64,000 nucleotides of DNA from Hortaea werneckii (GCA_037044905.1 JBAOKB010000048.1:434001-498000), one strand, 5' to 3'; shown: positions 1 to 11,964, counted from the stretch's first letter. The notes: generated from the letters alone by a model not told the origin. Numbers and translations are program-made.

Positions 1-195
1 GCATCACAACGGATGCCGATGCCAGCACGCCCGCAGTCCTTCGCGTCACCTTCCAACTACGCTTTCGCCTCGGTGACAACGCAGCAGTCGATGCAAGACG
101 CGATGCACGCGACCGCGGCAGCCGATGATATGGGCTCACATCCCTTCTCCAACTATCTCCAAAGCTCGCCTGGCGGCCGGGCAGGGTTTTCATAA
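1..195 (+). CDS. 3' end of an unidentified protein (5' partial)
   Basis: An open frame enters from the left edge and stops at TAA 193-195, giving the last 64 residues of a protein. The tail is rich in Ser, Ala, Gln and Pro, which looks like a disordered C-terminus. The ATG at 13 need not be the true start, because the frame is open to base 1. I recognise no domain and propose no function. That it is coding at all is inferred from the open frame at the contig edge and its amino-acid composition. Confidence 0.4.
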   Translation, partial: ASQRMPMPARPQSFASPSNYAFASVTTQQSMQDAMHATAAADDMGSHPFSNYLQSSPGGRAGFS

Positions 196-3100
196 AACAT
201 GGGTTTCTTTCGGTAGGCTTCTATGACGACCAATGCTTTAGCGAAGGCGTTTAAAGGCGTTCGTTCGAGAAGCGGCCAGTTCAAGGGTAACGGACGGCCA
301 GCTACGAGGCAATGAAGTGGTGTTTTCCAGATTGATGGGTATGGTTCGGGCGGGTATGTGATTTTTTTCGGACCGGCGTTTTTGTGATGGGAGGGTCTTT
401 TCATCAAAGGCTTGGTGTCGTTTTGTAGGATTGGTATTCTCGGGCTGGTATCAGACCATGGGTTATTTCGAATTTTATCCGAAAAGCTTCCTCGGTGTGG
501 TTGAAGTGGCGTGATATCCAGACTTGTCTCGAGTCGGAGGGTGGCAATCGCATAAGCAATCTGATTTGTTAATCCTTATGTCCAGAATCAGTCCATTCGT
601 CCAGTATGGCCAGGAGTGTGATGCGATCGCGGTGAGTTGCCGGGTAGCATGAAATGCTAAATGATATGTTGTTTGGTTCCAAATTCGTATATCTGGGACT
701 GGCCACGATCTATATCATCTTCGAGGTCTTCTGCACCTCAGTCTAGACTCCCTTCAAAAATACCTTATTGGCGGGAAGTCGGTGCGCTGCGTGTCAGCCT
801 CCAAGCCTCCAGTGTCTAGCCCGGCTGACCAGGTCCATGGTCCAGAATTCCGCTCGTTGAGTAGGCATTGTACAGCCTTGGAATGTCAAGCCATAGAATA
901 GTGGTGCCTAGGTGGTATGAGAAAGCATATGGTAACATGCACAGAGCCAAGACGGTGGGCAGGAAAGCAGGCCATGCAATGCTCTCTCAGCATCGGCCTG
1001 CGGAGCATATGATAACCTCACGGCATGGTGTATTAGTAGCATGAGGAGTTATCGGCCCTTTGGTGATGGTCAAGCTTGGGTAAGGGTTGGTTGTCCGTCG
1101 TGGTCCAGGACTGGCCGTGAGGCCATGGTGTCGTCCGGGCAAGTCGCTCATCGTGGCCCTGCACTTGTCCAGTAGGATTCAAACGACATGCTTCCTTTGT
1201 AGCCGTTCCATCCGTTTGGGTGTTTACTTGATGTTCATGATGGTTTTCTTGGCGTCAAGCGGACGAGGCTGGCGCTGCAGGTTCGTCGTCGCATGCACAG
1301 AGGCCCATCTTGCGCCCGACAAAGCAAACCGCGCACGCTGAATCCAACGGGCGCATCGACGTTCGCGTACAACAAACAGATCCAGTTCGAAGTGATGTCC
1401 GAACGTTATATGGCCAGATCCAGAGGAGATGTCCGTGGTTAGAGAACGGCAGGTGTGTTGACTGAGGGGAAAGCGGAAACAGTATCGATTAGGCAGATTC
1501 AGCAGGTGGTAGCGTCACGATTTTGCAACAAGTCCCTTATGATTTGGCAGGGCCGCGAAAGTCCCGGGTAGACCCGTGAAGCCCAGCTCGATCGCGAGCG
1601 GCGACGGAGGTACACATTGCTCCCCGACAAGCCCGCCTCATCATACAACAAACTCTTCGGGCTTCGTACCTCGTGTGTACCGGCCACGCCCGCTGGAGCT
1701 GCTCGTCAATTCACATCAACATCGGAAATGCGAGACTACACTTGTACACAGTGTCACTTGTGTCCTTCACTGTCTCTGCTGTACTCCCAATGCACTGCTA
1801 GGAACCTCTCATGTGCTAGACAATCCTGCCGCTCGGCAAGAATAAGTTGCGCACTCATGATGCTCAGCGGCATCAGAGACCCCGTCAGCTGCGAGTGTGT
1901 CTGATGCAGTGCTCACGTCATGAACGCCTTGCATGGCACAGTGTGTGCAAGGAAGCGAATGCCGCTACAACCCATACGTTGCCTCGATTGCCTCCCATGG
2001 TGAGATCTGATCTTTGCCTCTTCACGGTAATCCTGTAAATGCGACACGAGTTGAACGGCACTGGTGGAGCCCTTTGATGCCGTATGCACAGGTCCCTCAT
2101 GGCTTGAAGCTAATAACAGCGCCTGCGCGACATTTACACTCTGAAGGTTTCCTCTATTGCACCTCAAGATAAAAAGACATTTATACAAAGGGTTTTCCTA
2201 CGGTCCACATGGTTCCAAACGTCGCCTGCAATACCTTCCAGCTAACCACGTGAGAGCTGATCTTACTGAGGCCTGTACATCTGTCCCTCAGAAACAATCT
2301 TGGAAAAGCAATCTCCGGTAGTCGCGTACAAGCTCTGCTTTGGGAGTAGGCATCACACCAGTCACTGTTTCCCTCTAGCGTCCCCAGACAGGGTGTGAAG
2401 TAATGGCGCTTGGAATTCAGCTCTTCGATCCAGCGATCATCCCGCGGTGAGTACGATGGCCAAGATGGGCAGCGATGGAACAGCGGTAAAATGATGGTTT
2501 TCAATGGAGAGCCGCGTATAGCTGCTATCATTGCCATGCTCGCGGCAACAACCAGGTGTAGATTTCGCTTCGTCCTGCATCGTGCAAGTCGGGATGGTAA
2601 TCAGCCATTCCCAATTGGCGTGACATGGAAGACTGAACTTGGACTTCGAACAGCACCTGTCTCTAGATAAAGGAACGCCACTCATTGCTCATCTGTCCCA
2701 GCAGCTTCGTGCAAGCGAGCGTAAGAAGTGATGATCGCCTGCACTTGACTTCCAACAGGTCAGCTCGCGAGCTGTAGTCAGTTCATCCAGTGTCGATCTA
2801 CATCCGGGGCCGGAGGTTCCCCGGGCGATGAGCGATGGTCTCGCTCTTCCCGTTATAATTATTTTGTACCTCCTAGGGTGAAGAGAGACCCGTGTACTCT
2901 ATATCCCAGAGAACCATATTCATTGATTTGTCGCAAAGTTGCCGCACATCGCCAGGAAGCTTTTCAAGCCAGTTCCTGAGGCTTATATCGGACGTCCTAC
3001 ATTTCTCGGGGTGATCGCCAGGCAATTAATATGACGGATGTTTTCGATACACTCTGCCGCTGGCCGCCCAACCATGTTTCGTCTTTGTTTGTCATGCCGA

Positions 3101-3302
3101 AAGTGCTCATGGTTGAAACCTTTGGTGGCAATGTTCAGCCCTGTAGGGGGAGTGTCGGGAGCTGCCGAGATACTCATGGCCAAAGCTTTGAAGGGAGAGA
3201 AAGTTGTAGGACATCTCGCGAGCAAACCACCCGCGCAGTACTTCAGTCGCTTCTACGATATCACACAACACTTCCATTCCATCCGCAAATTAATACGTCA
3301 CA
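196..3302. other. 3.1 kb gene-free stretch
   Basis: Only short overlapping ORFs of 60-120 codons occur here, on both strands. None resembles a known family and none can be joined by good splice sites. I see no inverted or tandem repeats. It probably holds the 3' UTR of the left-edge gene and the TOM22 promoter. An RNA gene or a fast-evolving small gene cannot be excluded by eye. Confidence 0.6.
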
Positions 3303-3857
3303 ATGGTCAAGCTCGAAGAAGTTCCCGATGAAGAGTTGAACGCCCCCCAAGCGGGCAACAAGGAGGAAGAAGACGACTGGGACACTGACAGCGGTAGGCA
3401 TCAAGAGCGCTCCGGGATCTATGCAGCGCTAATTTGTATCCAGAGTCCGAAGTCTCAGAGGTTGAGGACGATGACATTCCCGACGAGTCGCTCTTCGACC
3501 GTATCGCCGCCCTCCAAGATATCGTCCCTCCATCATATCGCAAGACCTTGGGCAACATCACCTCGACCGGCTACTCCTGGGCTAGCAGTGCCGTCAGCCT
3601 AAGCGGAAAGACTCTTTGGGTAGTGAGCACAAGCGCGCTCTTGTTGGGCGTACCATGGGCGCTGGCGTTCAGTGAGGAGCAGCAGGTGCAGGAAATGGAA
3701 CGGGAGATGCGCATGCAGCAGAGCGCGAACGAGGTAAGCTTTACAATGCGCGATGCGGAAGGGTATGGCGAAGCCTTGGACAAAGGCGCTAACAACTGTG
3801 CAGCTCTTGACGCAGGGCGCAAACGCTGGGCAGCAGCAGGCCAAGCCGGCCTTGTAA
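3303..3857 (+). CDS. TOM22: Mitochondrial import receptor subunit Tom22
   Basis: Central receptor and organiser of the TOM complex in the mitochondrial outer membrane; it receives preproteins from Tom20 and passes them to the Tom40 pore. Three exons, 3303-3393, 3444-3733 and 3804-3857, encode 144 residues, the usual size. The introns (50 and 70 nt) start GTAGGC and GTAAGC and end CAG. Residues 1-50 are strongly acidic (EEEDDWDTDS, then EVSEVEDDD), as expected of the cytosolic receptor domain. One membrane segment lies at about 87-105 (TLWVVSTSALLLGVPWALAF), followed by a Gln-rich tail in the intermembrane space. Membrane segment, acidic start and length agree with the family, so I am confident. 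The frame is intact. Confidence 0.93.
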
Positions 3858-4354
3858 GAAATGATCAGAAGACGACCGCATGTGCCACTAGCGATACTTT
3901 CGGCGCTCTGTCTTATTTGAGACGCTCTGTATTATATTCTCTACTCATGCTCCCAGTGACAGTCTCAGCTCTTGGCGATTTACATGCGCTTTTCACGAAA
4001 CTGACCAATAGATTTTACCCGTCCACGTTGTCATCAGCCAGCATAGCAGCTCGGAGAGCACGTAACCGCACCCAAAACATATCGACCTTTTCCCGATCAG
4101 CCTTGTGTTGCAGTACTTTGGATGAAACAAACTGGCACGGTGAAAGAAGGGATGCGAGAAAGGCCTTCGGAGGTTGAGGCAAATCCTCTGGAGCATGCAG
4201 CCGCGTAGCATGCATTCTTCAAAGTTCGAAAGAGCAGCGGAAGACTTCGACAGGCAATCGTATGGACCTTTCGTGGTAGTGGTCAGGAGAAACACGTCTC
4301 GGCATGTGCCTTACAATCATGCCATTGCCTAGCGGACTTTGGGCATTGCGGGCA

Positions 4355-4364
4355 TACCTAGGTA
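4355..4364. repeat. TACCTAGGTA palindrome, copy 1
   Basis: A perfect 10-bp palindrome, one of four exact copies in the window, all intergenic. This copy lies about 500 bp downstream of the TOM22 stop. Its role is unknown. Confidence 0.6.
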
Positions 4365-4742
4365 CAGTCGACGAAGCCGCGCTAAGACCTGAAAAGCCAG
4401 GACTTGCTACTCCCACGGACCTCTGAAACTGGATATAATGTTACTATGTAACCTGTGAAATGCAGCCATTTCTGGTCACCTAGTGGCCTCGATTTCTGAC
4501 TCCAGTCTCTGAAGTTAGCGGTCGCCTAGCATTCAATACAACAATCACGGAGAATTAATGTAAAGGTCTGATCATCAGGTATGCAGGGACAGGCTTTTGG
4601 CTGGTCAAGTGCCGCCTTAAGCATGTGTACAGTGCTACAGCACTTTGCACACTCTCGACTTTAAGAAGCCGGGAAGTAGAATGTCTGTGATGTCTCTGGT
4701 GGTCTATAGCTACAGTGTCTTTTGACTTAGCCGTCCCCTGAA

Positions 4743-4749
4743 TATAAAG
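4743..4749 (+). promoter_or_regulatory. TATA-box-like sequence
   Basis: TATAAAG, 41 bases upstream of the ATG at 4784, followed by a C/T-rich stretch. The spacing suits a fungal core promoter. A 7-base match is weak evidence alone, and it is listed because it precedes a short clean ORF. Confidence 0.3.
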
Positions 4750-4783
4750 GGAGTGTCAGTCTTCATTTGCCATCTTTTGTCGG

Positions 4784-4954
4784 ATGGCTAAAGCACAAGA
4801 CAAGGAGTTCCGCACGCTGCAGGGCAGCTTTGAAAACGCATTGCGGGATCCTGTAACCAAGTTGATAGAATTGTCCGCTTGGAGCGACAACGAACGAGCG
4901 CTTGAGCATAGGTTAGGATCGATTTTCATACCAATGTCCGTCTACTTTGCATGA
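4784..4954 (+). CDS. Candidate small protein of 56 residues
   Basis: ATG at 4784, TGA at 4952-4954. It begins MAKAQDKEFRTLQGSFENAL and is hydrophilic, with alternating charged residues, no signal peptide and no membrane segment. A TATA-like box sits 41 bases upstream. A possible donor (GTTAGG) after codon 42 could instead splice it to an unseen exon. I do not recognise the family. It could be a real short gene, the first exon of a longer one, a decayed remnant or chance. Confidence 0.25.
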   Translation: MAKAQDKEFRTLQGSFENALRDPVTKLIELSAWSDNERALEHRLGSIFIPMSVYFA

Positions 4955-5244
4955 TAGGAGAAGGGGGATGGACTTGTAACGGCCCGCCGGTGTTGGAGTC
5001 GATCCATTTCCGAGATCAGATCTCCAAGTCACCACGGATTTGGCTGACTTCTGACATCATGACATTCCATCGCCACGCAAAGACGCGCGCATAGATGTCG
5101 TAGCTCTGAGCACATCACCGGGATACGATGGACGTGTTTCCAACGTACAATAACTAACTAAAATTCCATATCAACCATTGACTGCCTTCGCATTGACTTC
5201 TACCTTGCCACTTCATCCATATCTAACAAGAATCAAACGCAAGA

Positions 5245-6101
5245 ATGGGCGTTTCTCTCAGCACCGCGCGGTATTTGGCACCCGCCTCCTTTGCCTATGA
5301 CTTCGCAGCTCAGCAGTATGGGCTATGGAGTTCGCCCAATATGAAGGACATTCACGATGCAAACCTCTCTTTCTTCTCGCCGCAGCCCTTCTTCATCGGC
5401 GCCTTCTTCTTTCCACAGCAATTCTTCCAGCTGGCCTGGCTATACAAACTGTGGAAGCTCGATGCAAAGAACCCTCAGCAGAAGAGGGAACTTGACCAAA
5501 TCGTCAAGTTTGTGCCATACTATGCGCTAGGCAACTTTTGCATTGGGACTTGGATGTTCTTCTGGAATTCAGGCCAGCTCCAGCTATCAAACATCTTCGT
5601 CATCATCAACACGTTCACTCAGCTGTGGTATACCTTCACGCAGCTCGAGCCGATGAACACGAGGAACTGGAGCTCGATTCTTACCCATGTCGTGGTGAAG
5701 ACCTTTGCGGGTATTGGAGTCTTGGATTTACTGCACAACACAAGCGTGGCCTACTTCAAAGATCAGTTGCCTAGTACTGCTGTCAAGGTCGTAACGGGTC
5801 TTGGATTTGCCGGTCTCGCCTCGGTCAGCGACTGGATCTTTGGCGGATGCTTGGCTTACGACCTTGCCGGCCTTTGCGTCGGTCAGGCTACTTACGACAA
5901 GAGCTGGAGTCAACTGCTGGGAGGTTATGCTGCAGGCACGGCAGCCATCGTTGGCCTCAGAAACTACTTCAAGTAGGTGAGAGCCTGGCTTGATTGCCTT
6001 TGATTTGGAAATCCGGCTGACGTCGATGTTGCAGGCCTCCTTACGAGAGCAGAGATGACTACGCTTTGGCAGCGCAAGACGAGGTGGACGACAGGACATA
6101 A
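5245..6101 (+). CDS. Conserved fungal multi-pass membrane protein, unknown function
   Basis: Two exons (5245-5972 and 6035-6101) separated by a 62-nt GTAGGT...TTGCAG intron that splits a Lys codon, giving 264 residues. Several hydrophobic segments alternate with short loops: around 47-70 (QPFFIGAFFFPQQFF), 95-125 (LGNFCIGTWMFFW), 110-135, 150-170 and 180-240 with many Gly. Aromatics are unusually frequent (Trp, Phe, Tyr). No signal peptide; the tail is short and acidic. The splice restores a plausible C-terminus in place of an early stop. It resembles fungal hypothetical membrane proteins, but I cannot assign a named family; the aromatic-rich helices recall TspO-like folds only loosely. Location and role are unknown. 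Confidence 0.75.
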
Positions 6102-6798
6102 TCAGATGTATTACTACCAGCTCATTTCTTTTCTAAGGTCCCAAGTTCTTTGGTCCATATCAAATACAGTACGATAGCCTTAATGATACGTGAATAATAT
6201 CACATGACTCTGCGATAGCGCGGTCTGCCTCAAGCGTCTCCATCTCATCCAGATGACACAGCCAACCGTATTATTGATGAGTCTCATTGCAAGGAAGGGC
6301 AATAATCCCTCACTCTTGGCGCCCCGGCGCTCCAAAGCGACGCCAGCGGGTCCTCCACAAAGCACTGTCCGGCTAGGAAATGCACAACCGTCTGTGCTTG
6401 AGAGCTAACACCGACAGCCGCGAACATTGCGGCACATGAACAACGCATTTTGCTGAGCAATACAATGCGAAGACCGAGATGAGAGGAGTCAAGCGATTTT
6501 GCTGAAATCAGACTGGAAGAAACATGGTAAAACGATAAGAGCTTGAAGGCAGCTGGAAAGCTACTCCGCGGGGTGAGATATAGTGTACAGCGGGATGAAT
6601 TCGCAAACGCCTATTTGCAACGATGCCCGACTACTACGCCTTGGCCCGCGATGTTAGAGCCGCCATTCCCTCCACCTCGGAAAGAGGCTTTAACCCCCCA
6701 AATACTATCCTGCGCCCTGTAAATGCATCATGCTTCGCTTTTTTCGCCAAGCATGCTCTGAAGTAGCATGCCCCAAATAATCGCCAATATCACCCAAT
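6102..6798. other. Convergent 3' intergenic region
   Basis: Lies between the stop codons of the plus-strand membrane protein and the minus-strand sugar transporter, so it should hold two 3' UTRs. No ORF worth reporting, no repeat and no RNA gene recognised. Confidence 0.6.
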
Positions 6799-8565
6799 TT
6801 ACTCCTCAACTGTCCGAGATGGAGCGCGCTCGACGGACTGGCCCCTCTCAGCCTCGCTGGAGTTACGTCCACTGGCACCTGGAGTGTTGTCCTCGCTGTG
6901 CGGGACCTTGCTGCCGTCCCAGCTGGCAGACGTGATCGGGTTCACACCAAGGAGGTACATGGTGTCAATCTCCTCAAGCGAACGGTCCTTGGACTCGATG
7001 ACGAAGAAGAAGACAATGAACATGAGGGCAATACAGCATCCGGCGAAGACCAGACCGTAAAGGTAGTCAATCGCACCAGTGATGAACCGAGTGAAGAAGG
7101 AAATAACTGCAGCGTCTGTTAGCTTCGTTTCTAAGGAATTGAACTGAGGCGCTGGCACTTACGGAAGTTCCAAATCCAGTTGGAAGCAGTGGCAAGAGCC
7201 ATGCAAGGAGCCCGGTATCTGGCAGGGTACATCTCAGCGACGACAGCCCAGACCAATGGACCCCAGGTCGAGGCGAACGACGCAATGGCAAAGCATGAGA
7301 ACACAATGAGGACGTTGCCAGCAGTCTGCGTCTGCTTGTCCGCGTGCAGGAGGAAGTGTCCGACGAAGGAGTAGATGAAGAAACACATCGCGATCCAGCC
7401 AGCGCCGAAGATGAGGGCCTTTCTGCGACCGCACTTCTGGGCTACGTAAAGGCCACCGAAAGTGCAAACGACGTTGACGGTACCCAGAATGATCTGAGCG
7501 ACGTAGCTGTTCTTCAGACCAACACCGTTGAAGATGGTCGTGCCGTAGTAGAAGAAGAAGTTGGCACCCGTCAGCTGCTGGCCGGCTTGAAGGATGACAC
7601 CGATCATGGTGCGGTAAAACATCTTGGGACCGGTGAAGATTTCCCACCAGTGAGTATCGGCTCCGGCTCTTTCTTCCTCAAGCTTCACGCGGATCTCAGT
7701 GAGCTGCACATTGACGTCCCGGGAGTCCGTGGCAACGCCGGCGTAGCGTGCAATGGTGTTGCGAGCCTCCTCTTCACGGCCTTGACGGTATGCGAAACGC
7801 GGAGACTCCGGCAGGAAAAGAATACCCGCGCCAAGGATCAAGGCCCAGAGGAAAGAAACACCGTTGGGAATGCGCCATGATGCGCTGCCCTGCATGTCCT
7901 CTGTGCCGTAGTTGATCATGTTGGAAGTCCAGATACCGAAGGTGACGAACAGCTGGTAGCAAGAGACGAGGATGCCTCTGAGCACAGCTGGCGCAGACTC
8001 GGATTGGTACATTGGCACCAACACGGATAAAGACCCGATACCGATACCGTTCACGCCACGTCCGACGGCGAATTGAGCCCATTCCTGGTCACTCGAAATC
8101 TCAATAATGGTGCCAACGCAGCACCAGAGAGCGGATGCCGAGATGGCGTATTTCCTTCCCAGCGAGTCGGCGATCTTTCCAGCAACCAAAGCGCCAATGG
8201 CAGAACCGGCGCACAGCATTGATGTAATGGTACCTTGGCGAACGGCGTTGAAGTCGTGGGAACCGTCAGGCTGCGTACCAGCGAAGCGAAGCTGGAAGTC
8301 CTCCATCAAGAAATAACCTTCACAACGTCAGCAATCTGCACGCAAGGTGTCTAGGTGCACGACTCTTTTCCTCACCAGAGATCTGACCAGAAGCATAACC
8401 GAACATGAAACCACCGATGGAAGCTACCAGACCCATGAAGACGGCGATGAAGGTCACCTTTTGCTGCGCCGGCAGCTCGGGGTTGGCCGGGAGGTTAGGG
8501 TCGATCGACTTCTCGAGGGTTGCGGCATTCTGCCCCTCCTGCTCTCTACGTTTGAGGAACGGCAT
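6799..8565 (-). CDS. MFS hexose transporter (sugar porter family)
   Basis: Plasma-membrane sugar uptake by a 12-helix sugar porter of the HXT type. Exons in coding order are 8376-8565, 7163-8317 and 7107 down to 6799 (exact start 7106), giving 550 residues. The introns are 58 nt (GTGAGG) and 56 nt (GTAAGT...CTGCAG), and both restore family sequence. Visible signatures are LGRKYA after TM2, GRGVNGIGIG, PESPRFAYRQGR at the end of TM6, the QQLTGANFFFYYG stretch of TM7, CGRRKA, and WGPLVWAVVAEMYPARYR in TM10. The usual PETKG after TM12 reads IESKD here, followed by the normal RSLEEID. The tail of about 60 residues is Ser-rich and charged. Whether it is high or low affinity, or a sensor, cannot be told from sequence. 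Confidence 0.92.
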
Positions 8566-10335
8566 GGTGGTTGGGCGAAGGAAGGAAAGGAGAGGGTAGA
8601 GGTTAGGTGGTTGATGATAGGACGGGGTGAAGAAGGAGGAGGAATGAGGTGCAGATGCGAAGGGCTACTTATGGGAGGAGTCTAAGAGCTTTGACTCCCC
8701 TACCGCGTGACGGCTTGGAGTCCGGGGCGACATGCCACGGAGGCCCATGGAAAGCCCACAAACGACGACCCAGAGCCGCTGCCGGCTTACCGTCATCTCA
8801 GGCTGGGCGGTGATAGCGGCTACGAGTTTTCCATCCGCGAGGTTAAACGACGTCGGCCAGAGATTTGCCTGCCATCGATGCCGATGTGAACGGATGGACC
8901 CAGCAGGGGGCCCGCTGCCACTTGTGCTGCAAGTAATAGTGGGCCTGGTCAAGAGTTCAGACTCCATTAATAACGCGGCGCCAGCAATCTTATGTCACAT
9001 ACGGCAGGGCATCGTGGGTACTCATTATTTCTCTGGCCATGACCACCATGGAACTGCCCCGTCAGTTTCTTGGACGATATTCTTCGTGATGGCCGTCTTC
9101 ACACCCGGCTTTCTGGTGGCGAAATGGCGATTCATCTTGGATTCCAGCAGCAGGAGCATTATGAGAGCAAACCGTCAGATCGATGGTCTGGTCTTTCTGT
9201 TGACGAAAGCTGTTACCGTTCTGGGCAACTTCGGAGGCTTCTCAAAAGGTTGGCATTTAATCAAGCTTAACTAGCGCCGGAACTGATCTGCAACCGCACC
9301 GGACCGCCGCGCTTTTAGAGCCGACGATCGCTCTTGAGGTTGACTTTGGTAGCGCCCCCTTCGAACACATCTACTGTATGAGACCCTTCGGCCTCATACA
9401 TGATGTCCTCCAAGTTAAAGCACTTCAAAACTCCATCGTACTGCCTAACAGGTATCCCTCATGGCCCCCTTCGCCTAAAGCGTTGGCCTTCGGAGTGGAA
9501 CTGTGAATCTATGGTGCGCCGCCATACCACCGAGGCCGCCATGTCACCGAAACCGCAAGTCGGAAAGAATCTGCGCATCTCGCCTCCGTGCACAGGGATA
9601 AAGTTCGGACAGCATGGGAATAAAAATCTCACGATAGACCCACTTCTAACGGACGAGGCAAAGGGTGCAAGTTCCGTCCGGGAGCTAGAAAAGCTGTAGA
9701 AAGACGCGAGAAAAACTCTAATATCGCACCTGACAGTTGGTTCTTGACGACCTTGACCTAGAATTAGGGCACATCGGCCTCAGCCAAGGCGCCAACACGT
9801 GATTTGGCTCTGCAAAGGGCAACTTGAAGCGTTTTCGCCGCTCTCGCTCGCACTGGCTTATACACCAGCCTGACGCAAGGCGTCATCTAGCCTTGGCCTT
9901 CATGATGTAGTTCTGCGAGCGTCAATCTGACCGAATGGCGTGCGAGAATCGAGATTCGCCACGTCATTTCGTAGAAGGTAGCGTTCCATCCCAAGTCTCG
10001 AAGTGTCCCATCTGCGAAACCACCACCACCACCCCTTGACATCACTTGATTCGAGACACCAGGATCTATGCACGGATGCTTCAGCCCTATGCGCTGTTTT
10101 AGCTTCTATGTAGCCGCTACTATACACCCTTGCGCCCAGGCTCCGTCGTCTCCCTGTTCAGTTGCCGAACACTGCGGCCGCTCGTGTCTACCGCGTGCCG
10201 CCACCTGGCTGACGCCATACTGCCCTTGAAGATTGACAATCACGGCAGCTTGGTAATCGACCAGGCAAGTGCCTTTCGGTGACGGCCGTCGCCCGCCACG
10301 ACCTTCTCAACTTGCACATTATCTTTCCAAGAAGT
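8566..10335. other. 1.8 kb upstream region of the sugar transporter
   Basis: Holds the transporter promoter at its left end and the 3' flank of IRC22 at its right end. The stretch just upstream of the start is purine-rich (GGA/GAA runs). A 180-codon plus-strand ORF at 8732-9274 has no recognisable domain and is not called. There are GC-box-like CCGGGG strings near 8721 of the kind CreA/Mig1 factors bind, but such short motifs are not diagnostic. Confidence 0.5.
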
Positions 10336-11372
10336 TTATGCAGCCCTGCTCTTCGGCCTTCCACTGCCCACTCTCCTGGCCTCGGGTCTCTGAATGTGTC
10401 CAGCCGGGATCCACGACTCATCATAGCCCTTGGCGCCAGTTGTGACAGCGGGTCCATCAGCGCCAACCACCGACGCCTGATCAGCGGGGTCGACAGGCTT
10501 GCTGCCACCTGAGGACCTCTTCGCGCGCTCGCCACCCTTGCCTCCGCGCTTCTTCTGGGGGAAGAGCGTTGTGATCCAGGTGTTGTAGATGAAGTAGCAG
10601 GTGCCTCCGAATGCGGCCGCAAGGAAGATGTACAGGAAGATGCTGTCGCCCGTAACGTTAGCAAAGGCACGGTCTAATGGAAATGGACACGAAGTTACAT
10701 TTGCGGGTCGAAGAAGCTCATTGGGGCTTCGACAACAGAAACCGTCTCGTTGTAGACCATCTTAGTGAAGACATTACCCTCCTGGTTCTGCAGGACGGCG
10801 GCGATACTCAGCCTCAGGTCTTGAGGATCTAGATTGCTTGTCAGCGTTTCTGATGTACCGGTCTTGTATGTAATAGCTATTCGACTTACGCATCTCGTTC
10901 ACAAACGCATATGTAAGCGTCTCTTTCTCGCCTGCTGGGATCTGCACGCCATATCGCTGGGTCGTCAGGTTGCGAAGAACCACAGGCGGGTCAGGAGCAC
11001 CCGGCGCATCGACTGGGGTTGTCAAGGAGCCGCCGACGACCATCAGATTGACAGCCTCTGGCTCGTTGTTTGAGACATCGAGGATCGCTCGCGTAGGCCG
11101 GCCGTTGACAAGCTTCACACCGAACACCTCAGCATCGGGGAAGGATGTTGTGATATCCACGGCAAGGTTGGGAGTCTTGCTGTTGTCCTCGGGGTCGGAA
11201 GTGACCTCGTCAGGAAGTTCTTCGACATCCTCGACCTGCATCATAGGTCAGCGGGTGCTACAATGAGGTTCTTGAGCTCGAGGCGTACCGAGAGGCCTTC
11301 AGGGATTTGAGCAACAGCGCCCAGGGTGTGCAGCGCCGCCAGCGCGAGCGTGGTGAGCTTCAGGGAGACCAT
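10336..11372 (-). CDS. IRC22: Irc22 / translocon-associated protein alpha-like ER membrane protein
   Basis: Fungal relative of TRAP-alpha (SSR1), an ER membrane protein thought to sit near the Sec61 translocon. Four exons, 11289-11372, 10890-11235, 10699-10828 and 10336-10642, give 288 residues; the introns are 53, 61 and 56 nt, each with a branch-like CTGAC/CTAAC and AG. A signal peptide covers residues 1-21 (MVSLKLTTLALAALHTLGAV). An acidic stretch leads into an Ig-like luminal domain (SFPDAEVFGVKLVNG, IPAGEKETLTYAF, HPQDLRLSIAAVLQNQEG). One membrane helix follows (IIFLYIFLAAAFGGTCYFIY), then a basic cytosolic tail with KKRGGKGGER. Frame intact. The family match is clear; the molecular role in fungi is poorly defined. 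Confidence 0.9.
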
Positions 11373-11964
11373 TTTGAGTTGTGGTGCGAGTGCAATGGCT
11401 TGAAGAAGGAAGTTATACCAGTCAATCGCCAGCTGTTCATCCAAATTGTGCGGCTCATCCCGACCTCCGCGCTCTCCACATGCGCCTGGACTCGACCGCG
11501 ACCCGAGTCCTTGCCGTCTGAGCCGCCAGATGACTTGGACTGTTCCGTCTTCCGCATGCTACTGGTGGCTACCTAGGTATACTTCAATAATCGCCTTGAT
11601 GTGAGTGATGGAAATCATTTGACTTTGTTCTTCTTTAGTGTCACTTTGAGCGCGCGGAGTGTATGGCGATGATACCAATCTCAGCAGGTTTACTCGATGC
11701 GTACGAAGTTAGCTCCGCACATCACACATGTCGTAGTCCACACAACCTCACTTGATGCGCCACGTTGCTGTAAAAGGCGAGTGGCTTCATGAAGCACATT
11801 TTCACGTTTCTTTGTCACATTTGAATCGCGCGCGACCCCCTTTCAAGCACTAGGGGGCCTTCTGGCATTACAGCAAAACCTCCACCTTCGGGCCTTCGGA
11901 ACCAACGCATTGGAGTGATAATAGTAATAGATCGGGTCATAGAATTTGCATAAAACATCTACAT
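11373..11964. other. Region between IRC22 and the helicase 3' end
   Basis: Upstream of IRC22 and overlapping the helicase 3' flank, both genes being on the minus strand. The palindrome TACCTAGGTA lies at 11570-11579, about 200 bp upstream of the IRC22 start. No gene or RNA recognised. Confidence 0.5.
11570..11579. repeat. TACCTAGGTA palindrome, copy 2
   Basis: Exact 10-bp palindrome about 200 bp upstream of the IRC22 start codon. Same sequence as the copies at 4355, 29539 and 33911. Confidence 0.6.

Larger units (their letters stand above)
3858..5244. other. Intergenic region, one candidate small ORF
   Basis: Between TOM22 and the next plus-strand gene. It contains the palindrome TACCTAGGTA (4355-4364) and a TATA-type sequence followed by a 56-codon ORF, each listed separately. 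The last 100 bases are C/T-rich and A-rich, as expected of a fungal promoter and leader for the gene starting at 5245. Nothing else was recognised. Confidence 0.5.

Noticed and set aside
8732..9274. 180-codon plus-strand ORF upstream of the sugar transporter
   Set aside because: No recognisable domain, Ser/Arg-rich, overlaps other ORFs on both strands and has no splice or promoter support. Left as non-coding.
10188..10670. 160-codon minus-strand ORF over the IRC22 last exon
   Set aside because: It is in another frame from the spliced IRC22 exon; the Irc22 membrane helix and basic tail lie in the spliced frame.
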